From Bacteroidota bacterium (GTDB lineage: Bacteria; Bacteroidota; Bacteroidia; Chitinophagales; Chitinophagaceae), in assembly GCA_023409675.1 (NCBI GenBank), contig JAEYRC010000327.1, positions 1-6,583 on the forward strand: DNA of 6,583 nucleotides, written 5' to 3'. Below are positions 1 to 6,337 of the stretch, piece after piece. The stretch's first letter is position 1; every line of letters begins with the position of its first letter. Below the pieces are notes generated by a model, which did no database searches, was not told the origin of the DNA, and was given only the letters and a program-made list of their open reading frames with translations. Both the position numbers and the translations under genes were made by a program.

Positions 1-263
1 ACATATACGTCATTGTTGCCGGCATAGTTTCCGGTAAACGCAACCCATTTTCCATCTGGTGAAATAATGGGGTTGAATTCTACATCCGGATTAACGGTAA
101 GCCGGCGCAATTGCGAGCCGTCTACTAAACTGATCCAGATATCTGAGGCATAGGCAAAGGCAATGCGGTTTTCGTGAACCGAAGGGTGACGTAAAAGCAG
201 GGTTTCCTGTGCCTGTGTTGTAAGCAGCATACTGAACAGGATGCACCAAAAGGTTTTTAACAT
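1..263 (-). CDS. Tricorn-type S41 family protease, N-terminal fragment (runs off left edge)
   Basis: This is the 5' end of a minus-strand gene: 87 complete codons, then the window ends. Residues 1-18 form a signal peptide with a Lys, a hydrophobic core and an A-Q-A type cleavage site before Q19, so the product should be exported. After it come LLLRHPSVHENRIAFAYASD, close to the start of archaeal tricorn protease (LLxNPDIHGDRIxFxxxDDLW), and a WD40-like PD40 strand, SPDGKWVAFTG, at about residues 68-78. In the tricorn family, N-terminal beta-propellers gate a C-terminal PDZ plus S41 serine-protease core, with a total of about 1000-1100 residues. That catalytic part lies outside the window, so protease function is inferred from the N-terminus only. 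The ATG at 263-261 is chosen because it gives a complete signal peptide; no Shine-Dalgarno is visible. Another PD40 propeller protein, such as a TolB-like one, is the main alternative. Confidence 0.75.
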   Translation of the reverse strand, partial: MLKTFWCILFSMLLTTQAQETLLLRHPSVHENRIAFAYASDIWISLVDGSQLRRLTVNPDVEFNPIISPDGKWVAFTGNYAGNNDVY

Positions 264-326
264 ATAGCAGTGTTTTGAGTTTAGAGAATTACCAGAAATG
301 CGCAAATGGGGTAGCGTATTGTTAAA

Positions 327-1883
327 TTACGAATAGTTCCGCTTTTTACTTCTAAGGAATTTTTCATGGATCACCTGGCTCATTGGTTTGTCATACACCT
401 TACTTTCTACCCATGAAATAATATCCAGGTAAGCAAATGAGCGCGTTTCAAAACGGTTCTTTTCGAGGTGTTTTATATTTTTCAGAAAGGCTTTCAACTC
501 CTGCCTGATCTTATGGCGTGAAAGGGTAAAGGATGCCCGCAAGAACTTGAACATTTCTTCTTCAATTACGGTAAGATTTTCCATTTTCGCCATGAAGCGA
601 TATACCGATTTGGTGAGTGATTCCATAAGGGAATAATTCCCAAGTTCATAATGCGCCAGCAGGTGAAGCAGGCGGGCATAGCACTGCAGGTCATTGCGCA
701 AGTCAACATGATCATTGATGATCCGTTGCAGGTAATCGATAGAACGGCTATAATCGGTGCTGCCAAAATATAATGTGGCGATCTTGTAGTTGAAGACCAG
801 TATGCGGTGTTTATCGAGATAGAGCGCGAATTCTTCAAGTTGCTTTTCCAGGTCGGGTACCAGGGCTAATCCTTCCCGGAATGTCCCTTTTATAAAATGC
901 TGATTGATTTTAGCGCTTTGTATATAAACAAAGGCCTGAACCCTGAAATTATAGTGATGTGTCACCGCCGCTGTTTCCGCGAAATCTTCAAATGCCTTAA
1001 GGTCTATTTCAAATTTCTGAAAATTCTTCAGGTCGAAATGCGCATTCAGCAGGTTATGCATTCCTTTGATATAATGACCTGTTTCAACGCCGATCATCTT
1101 AGGTTCCTCCCTGAACAGGTCAACCCATTTTTGTGTATAGCGGTAATACATCAGAAAATCCTGGCGGATAAAAGCATACCAGGTATAACTTTGACAGAGG
1201 TATAACCGCTCATAAAAACCGGTTTGCTGATGCACCTTTTCGGGAAGGTTGGAAAAGAAAAACTGCTTTACGCCGGCTTCATCCTTTTCATTTCGCGCAT
1301 GCCCGTTTTTTACATACCAACTGTACAATTGCAGGGCGAGATTTGAAAGCTGGGTGATGGTTTTCCGGCGGTTATGCACTTCTATGGCTTCAACAGCCAG
1401 GTTGTCGGCTTTCGGCTGAATACTTCTGGTGATGTGCAGGGTTTCAATTTTTTTCTCCAGCGAGATCACCTGGATCAGGATAGAATCCTGGTGGTACTGA
1501 ATAGCCTGCTCTTTTACTTTATCAAGCAGTTTGAGGCTTTGCAGGTACAAGCCTTTGTAATATAAGATCCGCACATAATCTAACTGTTCATTCAATTCAA
1601 AATCCAGGTTCTCGGCTCTTTTGAGCAGCCGCAAACTGGCTAACAACTGTTTGTATAAATGCGTTTTGAGGTTAGACAACTGTGGTTTTTCAATGCCCTG
1701 CAGTTTTTTCAGGAGCAGACGCTCGTCATAATCTTTCATTTTATCAAGCGCATCGAAGAGTTGCACCACTTTCAGGTCAACTTTGGCGGAATTCCGGTTG
1801 ATATACAATTTGAAATGCCTTTTTTCCGCCTTTTCAAGGGAATGTATCAGTTGAAATAATGTATCGGAATAACGATTGGGCAT
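327..1883 (-). CDS. Conserved-style hypothetical protein, all-helical TPR-like repeat protein (518 aa)
   Basis: I do not recognise a named family. The protein is soluble, with no signal peptide or membrane helix, and reads as alpha-helical throughout. It begins with a charged amphipathic stretch, LIHSLEKAEKRHFKLY (residues 12-27), of a kind I associate with uncharacterised Bacteroidota proteins. TPR-like helix pairs can be seen near 103-135 (YYKGLYLQSLKLLDKVKE) and 365-390 (ATLYFGSTDYSRSIDYLQ), and helices continue to about 495. The C-terminus is basic (RSKKRNYS). Such solenoids usually serve as protein-protein scaffolds, which is inference here. The start ATG at 1883-1881 is preceded by a purine-rich GAGGAG about 12 bases upstream, which is weak support. 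The gene lies 63 bases upstream of the tricorn-type protease on the same strand, so the two may be co-transcribed. A perfect palindrome sits 50-69 bases upstream of the start and could be an operator. Confidence 0.85.
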   Translation of the reverse strand: MPNRYSDTLFQLIHSLEKAEKRHFKLYINRNSAKVDLKVVQLFDALDKMKDYDERLLLKKLQGIEKPQLSNLKTHLYKQLLASLRLLKRAENLDFELNEQLDYVRILYYKGLYLQSLKLLDKVKEQAIQYHQDSILIQVISLEKKIETLHITRSIQPKADNLAVEAIEVHNRRKTITQLSNLALQLYSWYVKNGHARNEKDEAGVKQFFFSNLPEKVHQQTGFYERLYLCQSYTWYAFIRQDFLMYYRYTQKWVDLFREEPKMIGVETGHYIKGMHNLLNAHFDLKNFQKFEIDLKAFEDFAETAAVTHHYNFRVQAFVYIQSAKINQHFIKGTFREGLALVPDLEKQLEEFALYLDKHRILVFNYKIATLYFGSTDYSRSIDYLQRIINDHVDLRNDLQCYARLLHLLAHYELGNYSLMESLTKSVYRFMAKMENLTVIEEEMFKFLRASFTLSRHKIRQELKAFLKNIKHLEKNRFETRSFAYLDIISWVESKVYDKPMSQVIHEKFLRSKKRNYS

Positions 1884-1932
1884 AATTATTAGATTCTCCT
1901 CAAAATCAGGCCAGATCGGTGTTTTAACATTT

Positions 1933-1952
1933 TTATGTCATTTTTGACATAA
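1933..1952. promoter_or_regulatory. Perfect inverted repeat, candidate operator
   Basis: The arms TTATGTCA and TGACATAA are perfect complements around a TTTT spacer. On neither strand is the hairpin followed by a T-run, so a terminator is unlikely and a dimeric regulator site is the better guess. It lies 50-69 bases upstream of the ATG of the 518-residue gene and about 45 bases before the plus-strand -7-like box, so it could act on either transcript. I cannot name the regulator. Confidence 0.45.
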
Positions 1953-1990
1953 TGAAAGCAAGCGTTTATTGGAGCTGAAGACGTGAAATA

Positions 1991-2005
1991 GCAAATTATA
2001 TTTGC
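1991..2005 (+). promoter_or_regulatory. Bacteroidota-type -7 box (TATATTTG) inside a short palindrome
   Basis: TATATTTG at 1997-2004 matches the Bacteroidota -7 consensus TAnnTTTG exactly. The box is embedded in the perfect inverted repeat GCAAAT-TAT-ATTTGC. A TTG at 1969-1971 could be the -33 element, but the 25-base spacer exceeds the usual 17-23, so the upstream half is weak. Transcription would start near 2008-2012 and run into the terminator at 2129-2153. The bottom strand of the same palindrome reads TATAATTTG, a poorer match in the opposite direction. Confidence 0.4.
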
Positions 2006-2007
2006 AT

Positions 2008-2153
2008 TACCGGAACAGTAAAACAACATTCGCTAAGGCAATTTAGATTACCATCCGGCAAAAGGCTGTTCTTCAGCCCAATTAAACTGATCTACCTTTT
2101 TTTTCATATGGCAAGCAATCGTTAGACGGCCCCTGTTTCTACAGGGGCTTTTT
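2008..2153 (+). ncRNA. Candidate small RNA ending at an intrinsic terminator
   Basis: A TAnnTTTG box just upstream and a strong plus-strand terminator delimit about 145 nt with no plausible protein. The only short frame near the end is MASNR (ATG at 2108). Possible structure: CCGGA (2010-2014) can pair with TCCGG (2054-2058), enclosing a weak CTAA/TTAG hairpin. GGCTG-TTCTT-CAGCC at 2064-2078 forms a 5-bp hairpin. A single-stranded region with eight Ts follows at 2097-2104, then the terminator. The 5' and 3' ends do not pair, and no tRNA, tmRNA, SRP RNA or 6S signature is recognisable. The boundaries are estimates and the existence of the RNA is inferred. Confidence 0.35.
2129..2153 (+). terminator. 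Rho-independent terminator, plus strand
   Basis: A perfect 7-bp GC-rich stem, GCCCCTG (2129-2135) with CAGGGGC (2142-2148), closes a 6-base loop and is followed at once by five Ts (2149-2153). On the minus strand the stem is followed by CGTCTAACG with no T-run, so it should not terminate the permease transcript efficiently. No plus-strand protein gene lies upstream of it in the window, which is why a small RNA is proposed. Confidence 0.8.
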
Positions 2154-2266
2154 CGTTGAATCCCGAAGATACAGTCGCGCCGGAAATCATAAAAATCTTT
2201 CTGATACGAACCGGTCTGCTTTATCCTGATAATATCCCAGGTCAAGCTAATTTACAATTCCCGAAT

Positions 2267-4810
2267 TTATATTTCCTTTCGAAGAATTTCCAGCGGAGGC
2301 CTGTTGACGACATCACGAATATTCAGCAGTCCAATAGCGACAGTTGCCGAACAAACCACCAAAAAAAGGATCAATACCGGCAACAGTGTAGGGGTGAAGG
2401 TGGTTTCAAATGTAAATTCGGCGAGTGCCCAGCTTCCGGCGAATGCCAGTAAGATGCCGGTTCCTGCTGCCAGCGCCCCGAGGAAGAAATATTCCAATGC
2501 GGAAATGATGAAGATCTGGCGTTTTACCGCGCCCAGCGTTCGCAGCAAAACACTCTCCTGTATACGCTGATATTTACTGATCAATACCGATGCGATCAAT
2601 ACAAATAAACCGGTCAGGATGCTGAACCCGGCAATGAAGCGTATAATAAATCCGATTTTGGAAAAAATATCATCAAGTACCCGCAACACCAGTCCAAGGT
2701 CGATAATTGAAATGTTGGGAAAGTTGCGCACCACAGCCTGTTGAAACCGTGCTGAACTTTCGGGAGAAGCCACCCGGGTCAGCAGCACATGAAACTGGGG
2801 CGCATTATCAATGATGCCTGCGGGAAAAACCACCAGGAAGTTGGTTTGTATCCGGTTCCAGTCTACCTCCCTGAAACTGCCCACTTCTGTTTCCACCAGC
2901 GCACCCTGTACATTGAACAGCATTTTATCGCCCAGGGCAATATTGTTGCGCTTCGCGTAACCTTCCTCTATTGAAATACGCGCGATACCATCATCACCCA
3001 CGGTTCCGCTCCATTCACCATCCGTTATTTTTTCATGTTCGGTCAGGCTATCCCGGTAGGTTACGCGGTATTCACGATTAAACAACCAGGTCCGGCGCTG
3101 ATTCGCCGTATCTTCCTGAACCTGTGCCAGGGTTAGTCCGTTGTGTTTTTCCAGTCGCATATTTACAATCGGAACGGTACCATTCACCGGTAAGTTCTCT
3201 TCACGGGCAAGGGTCAGCACAGAATCCCGCTGTGCAGACTGGATATCGAACAAGACCATATTCGGTTGATTGCCTTCCGTTGACAGCGTTACCCTGTTAA
3301 GCAAAATAGTTTGTACAAAGAAAAGGGTGCTGATAAAAGCGGTACCCAGCCCAATGGATACAATTAGTATAACGGTTTGATTGTTGGGCCGGAACAAATT
3401 CGACAATGCCTGCCGCCAGAGGTAACTCCAGGATTCGGGAAAGAAGCGGCGGACAAGTTTCATCAGTAAAGAGGCCATTCCCGACAACAGCAGGAAGGCA
3501 ATAACGATACCTGCAGTCCAGGTAATGCTTTCTTCCCAGCGGCCCAACTGTATGTAGGTGAACACTAAAATAAATCCAAGTATGAGCAGTGATACCAGCC
3601 AGCGCAATGGATCAATGCGGCGCGAAGGCGGTTGAAACGATACCCGAAGAGTATTCAGGGGCGATATTTTACGGATAGCCAGCAGCGGAGTGAGCGCGAA
3701 TAACACTGAAATGATTACGCCAACCATGATACCCTGCCAGATGGCCGGCCAGGATATGGAGGTTACGATATTGATAGGAAGCAAATCTTTCAGCAATACG
3801 GGAAGAAAATGCTGAATGGCTGCACCGACCGCCGCGCCGATCATGGAACCGATCAATCCAACGCCAATGATCTGTATCAGGAAGATGAGAAATGTTTGCG
3901 CTGCTGTAACCCCGAGGCAGCGAAGGATAGTGATCATTCCAAATTTTTCCCGCACGTAAATGTGGATGGCGCTTGCTACGCCGATACAGCCCAGCAGTAG
4001 CGCGATAAAACTTACCAGGGATAGAAATTGGGTAAGGTCGCGGAAGGTTCGGCCCGTATCTTCTTTCTGTGAAGAAACGGTTTCCAAATCGTATCCCATC
4101 GCTTCAATCCGCTCATCAAAAGCTTCATTGAAAAACGCGGGATCAGTGCCTTCCGGTAGTTTTACATAGTATTTGTAGTTGATCCGACTGCCTTTTTGCA
4201 ACAATCCGGTTTGTTCGAGGTATTCGAGTGGTATATAAACAGCAGGCGCAACCGAAGCAGAAAGACCGGTTTGTCCGGGTGCTTTATTCAGTGTTCCCGC
4301 AATGCCAAAGTGGAGGTTACCGATCTGTACGGAATCGCCATTCTCCGCTTCAAACTGAAGCATCAGCGTTTGATCAACAACAGCCTGCCTCGACTGCCGA
4401 AATGTTTTTCCTGCAGCTAAAGGCGTGGTTTCCAGGTCGCCATAAAACGGGAAATCTCCACCCAGCGCACGAATCTGAACCAGACGCGATCCATTGCCTT
4501 TCATGAACAGGATCATGGAGGCGAAATTCCGTTCTTCAGCACGGGTGCCTCCGATGGAATCCAGCAATTGTACCAGTGTATCGGTAGCGGGTTTGTTGCC
4601 GGAAATTTCCAGGTCAGCGCCCAGCAATGCGGCGGCCTGCAGGTCTACATTGCGTCGAAGATTATCGCTTAAGGAATACACCGCAACCAGCGCAGCGATT
4701 CCAAGAATAATTGAGGAAATGAAAAGCAATAATCTCGAGCGGTTTTTTCTGCTGTCGCGCCAGGCCATTTTCAGCAGCCATCCCAGCGTAATAGATCGTT
4801 GTTCCTGCAT
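2267..4810 (-). CDS. ybbP: ABC exporter permease, YbbP/FtsX-MacB type (847 aa)
   Basis: This is the inner-membrane subunit of a type VII (MacB/LolCDE-like) ABC transporter, partner of the ATPase encoded 3 bases upstream. Ten membrane helices can be placed, near residues 28-48, 262-285, 307-329, 358-380, 403-421, 431-452, 479-500, 721-743, 766-790 and 808-829. Two large extracytoplasmic domains lie at about 50-255 and 502-715. The protein is an internal duplication: each half carries an FtsX-type three-helix unit with the conserved motif after its first helix, ILRCLGVT (295-302) and LLRTLGAV (755-762). The ten-helix plan with two MacB-like periplasmic domains fits YbbP (about 804 residues in E. 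coli), not LolC/E or MacB, which have four helices. MacB-type systems work by mechanotransmission, moving periplasmic or lipid-linked substrates; the substrate here is unknown. The ATG at 4810-4808 overlaps the bases just after the ybbA stop (TAGCATATG), suggesting translational coupling. No frameshift is seen. Confidence 0.92.
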   Translation of the reverse strand: MQEQRSITLGWLLKMAWRDSRKNRSRLLLFISSIILGIAALVAVYSLSDNLRRNVDLQAAALLGADLEISGNKPATDTLVQLLDSIGGTRAEERNFASMILFMKGNGSRLVQIRALGGDFPFYGDLETTPLAAGKTFRQSRQAVVDQTLMLQFEAENGDSVQIGNLHFGIAGTLNKAPGQTGLSASVAPAVYIPLEYLEQTGLLQKGSRINYKYYVKLPEGTDPAFFNEAFDERIEAMGYDLETVSSQKEDTGRTFRDLTQFLSLVSFIALLLGCIGVASAIHIYVREKFGMITILRCLGVTAAQTFLIFLIQIIGVGLIGSMIGAAVGAAIQHFLPVLLKDLLPINIVTSISWPAIWQGIMVGVIISVLFALTPLLAIRKISPLNTLRVSFQPPSRRIDPLRWLVSLLILGFILVFTYIQLGRWEESITWTAGIVIAFLLLSGMASLLMKLVRRFFPESWSYLWRQALSNLFRPNNQTVILIVSIGLGTAFISTLFFVQTILLNRVTLSTEGNQPNMVLFDIQSAQRDSVLTLAREENLPVNGTVPIVNMRLEKHNGLTLAQVQEDTANQRRTWLFNREYRVTYRDSLTEHEKITDGEWSGTVGDDGIARISIEEGYAKRNNIALGDKMLFNVQGALVETEVGSFREVDWNRIQTNFLVVFPAGIIDNAPQFHVLLTRVASPESSARFQQAVVRNFPNISIIDLGLVLRVLDDIFSKIGFIIRFIAGFSILTGLFVLIASVLISKYQRIQESVLLRTLGAVKRQIFIISALEYFFLGALAAGTGILLAFAGSWALAEFTFETTFTPTLLPVLILFLVVCSATVAIGLLNIRDVVNRPPLEILRKEI

Positions 4811-4813
4811 ATG

Positions 4814-5566
4814 CTAAAGATTTCCGGCATTTACGGTAGCATTATTGGTATACCGGTCTTCGATGATACGGCCGCCTTTCAGGCGCAGGATGCGATCGGT
4901 CATGGCCGCGAGTTCGGGGTTATGGGTTACCAGTACAAGGGTTGTACCGAAGGCCTTGTTCATATCAAAGATCAACCGAACCACTGTTTCAGCGGTTTCA
5001 TCATCAAGATTACCAGTAGGCTCATCCGCGAATAAAATTGCCGGATTATTGGAAAATGCCCGGGCAAGTGATACCCGTTGCTGTTCCCCGCCACTAAGCT
5101 GACTGGGATAATGTCCCGCTCGTTTGGAAAGTCCTACCTTATTCAATAATTCCAGCGCGCGTGAACGAATATTTTTTTCACCCCGCAGCTCCAGGGGTAC
5201 CATTACATTTTCCACCGCGGTGAGCGTGGGCATAAGCTGAAAATTCTGGAAAACAAATCCTACAGAGCGGTTGCGCAGGCGGGCGCGTTCATTTTCACTC
5301 AATTCATTCAGCACCTGACCGTTGAGGGTAACCCTGCCCGAACTGGCATTATCCAGGCCGGCACAAATGCCCAAAAGCGTAGTTTTTCCACTGCCCGATG
5401 GACCTACAATCGCCATGGAAGAACCCTTTGCAATGGAGAAATTAATATCTTCAAGAACGGTCAGTTTATGTCCGGCACCATCGTATTGCTTCCCAAGTGC
5501 TTCTGCACGGAGTATGTTTTCCAATAAACTTGATTTAATTTGCCTGAATAATAGCAGGGCCCGCAT
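4814..5566 (-). CDS. ybbA: ABC transporter ATP-binding protein, YbbA/LolD type
   Basis: This is the cytoplasmic ATPase driving the adjacent permease. All nucleotide-binding motifs are intact: Walker A GPSGSGKT (55-62), Q-loop Q107 in VFQNFQL, signature LSGGEQQR (157-164), Walker B ILFADEP with D181 and catalytic E182, D-loop GNLD (185-188) and switch H215. The QNFQLMPTLTAVENVMVPLE stretch is typical of the LolD/MacB/YbbA subgroup. Its pairing with a ten-helix permease and its divergence from tesA point to YbbA. The ATG at 5566 gives a 14-residue leader (MRALLLFRQIKSSL) unusual for the family. A TTG at 5524-5522 would give MENILRAEALGK, which looks like normal family N-termini, so the true protein may be 236 residues. 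A TATTTTTA box on this strand (5588-5581) is a poor -7 candidate. The gene is first of a two-gene operon. Confidence 0.93.
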   Translation of the reverse strand: MRALLLFRQIKSSLLENILRAEALGKQYDGAGHKLTVLEDINFSIAKGSSMAIVGPSGSGKTTLLGICAGLDNASSGRVTLNGQVLNELSENERARLRNRSVGFVFQNFQLMPTLTAVENVMVPLELRGEKNIRSRALELLNKVGLSKRAGHYPSQLSGGEQQRVSLARAFSNNPAILFADEPTGNLDDETAETVVRLIFDMNKAFGTTLVLVTHNPELAAMTDRILRLKGGRIIEDRYTNNATVNAGNL

Positions 5567-5615
5567 CGGGCACTGAAAAGTAAAAATAACGGAATAAGCC
5601 TTAAATAACTGTTCA
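5567..5615. promoter_or_regulatory. Divergent promoter region between ybbA and tesA
   Basis: Only 49 bases separate the two divergent starts, so both promoters must lie here or extend into the opposing coding sequences. The stretch is AT-rich. On the minus strand TATTTTTA (5588-5581) matches TAnnTTTG at 7 of 8 bases, but the nearest upstream TTG is 25 bases away. No clear -7 box is visible for tesA. No Shine-Dalgarno precedes either start. The location is supported by gene geometry more than by motifs. Confidence 0.4.
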
Positions 5616-6332
5616 ATGTTTTATAAAATACTCAAATCGATCGTGCAATCTCATGTTGTGGTGGCGGCATTTTTAATTTTCGCTATTGCGCTTGTATCCT
5701 GTTCTTCAGAACCTGAACAGGAATCAGCAGCGGTGGGAGCGCAGGAAAAAACGTCGGCCGATTCAACCGCGAAGCAGGCAAAGGCTAAAACGATCGTGTT
5801 TTATGGCAACAGTTTAACTGCCGGGTACGGACTTGAACCCAATCAGGCATTTCCGGCATTGATTCAACACCGGATTGATTCATTAAAATTGAATTATACG
5901 GTGGTTAACGCGGGAGTAAGTGGTGAAACATCTTCCGGGGGACTTGGACGAATTGACTGGATCCTGAGTCAGCCGGTAGATATTTTTGTGCTCGAATTGG
6001 GCGCAAATGATGGACTGAGGGGCATTTCACCCGATGAAACCAAAAAGAACCTGCAGGCTATCATGGATAAGGTAAAGGAAAAATATCCATCTGCCCGGAT
6101 CATCCTGGCCGGAATGCAGGTTCCGCCCAATATGGGCAGCCGATTCTCAGAACAATTCAGAAATGTATTCACTGATCTGGCTCGTGAGAACCAGGTAAGC
6201 CTTATACCCTTTATACTCGAAGGCGTTGGTGGAGAAACAGCGTTGAACCAGCAGGATGGCATCCATCCAACGGCTGAAGGGCACCATATCCTGGCGGATA
6301 ATGTGTGGGAAATTCTATACCCTATGCTGTAG
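5616..6332 (+). CDS. tesA: TesA-like SGNH esterase / lysophospholipase, predicted lipoprotein
   Basis: This is a GDSL/SGNH-family hydrolase of the TesA/arylesterase group, which cleaves ester or thioester bonds of acyl lipids, aryl esters or lysophospholipids. The four blocks are present: block I GNSLTAGYG (64-72) with nucleophile S66, block II glycine G103 in AGVSGETSS, block III GAND (129-132) with oxyanion N131, and block V DGIHP with D214 and H217 of the triad. Block I reads GNS where most relatives have GDS. The N-terminus has K4 and K7, a hydrophobic core (13-27) and the lipobox LVSC, so C29 should be lipidated. A low-complexity linker rich in Ala, Glu, Lys, Ser and Thr follows (about 30-58). 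E. coli TesA is a soluble periplasmic protein without this anchor. The ATG at 5616 is required for the signal peptide; the next Met is residue 150. The gene is divergent from ybbA, the same arrangement as in E. coli. The true substrate is not readable. Confidence 0.92.
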   Translation: MFYKILKSIVQSHVVVAAFLIFAIALVSCSSEPEQESAAVGAQEKTSADSTAKQAKAKTIVFYGNSLTAGYGLEPNQAFPALIQHRIDSLKLNYTVVNAGVSGETSSGGLGRIDWILSQPVDIFVLELGANDGLRGISPDETKKNLQAIMDKVKEKYPSARIILAGMQVPPNMGSRFSEQFRNVFTDLARENQVSLIPFILEGVGGETALNQQDGIHPTAEGHHILADNVWEILYPML

Positions 6333-6337
6333 ATTGG

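Larger units (their letters stand above)
1884..2266. other. 383-base intergenic region with palindromes, promoter-like box and terminator
   Basis: The flanking genes are both on the minus strand: the permease ends at 2267 and the 518-residue protein starts at 1883. No open frame here looks like a real protein. What can be seen is an 8-bp-arm palindrome (1933-1952), a GCAAAT/ATTTGC palindrome carrying a -7-like box (1991-2005), a small hairpin (2064-2078), an eight-T run (2097-2104) and a strong plus-strand terminator (2129-2153). The left half probably holds the promoter of the 518-residue gene. From the terminator to 2266 I see nothing distinctive except the downstream tail of the permease transcript. 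Confidence 0.6.

Noticed and set aside
897..1205. 102-codon plus-strand open frame inside the helical-repeat gene
   Set aside because: It is a shadow of a clear 518-residue coding frame and has no domain signal; the same applies to other plus-strand frames over the permease and ATPase genes.
1884..1915. Sigma-54 type promoter (TGGC...TTTGA) upstream of the 518-residue gene
   Set aside because: The -12 GC is missing and the spacing is off, so the match is not better than chance.
2129..2148. Hairpin as the terminator of the permease operon
   Set aside because: On the minus strand the stem is followed by CGTCTAACG with no T-run; the five Ts are on the plus strand.
2008..2153. 6S, SRP or tRNA-like RNA in the gap
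   Set aside because: The ends do not pair as in 6S RNA, no SRP apical-loop motif is seen, and a GTTGAATCC stretch near 2155 lacks the acceptor and other arms of a tRNA.
2048..2245. 65-codon minus-strand open frame in the 1884-2266 gap
   Set aside because: It runs straight through the terminator hairpin, has irregular composition and no recognisable motif, and has no start context; it is most likely a chance frame downstream of the permease.
5969..6262. 97-codon minus-strand open frame inside tesA
   Set aside because: It lies wholly within the SGNH catalytic blocks on the opposite strand and has no recognisable product.
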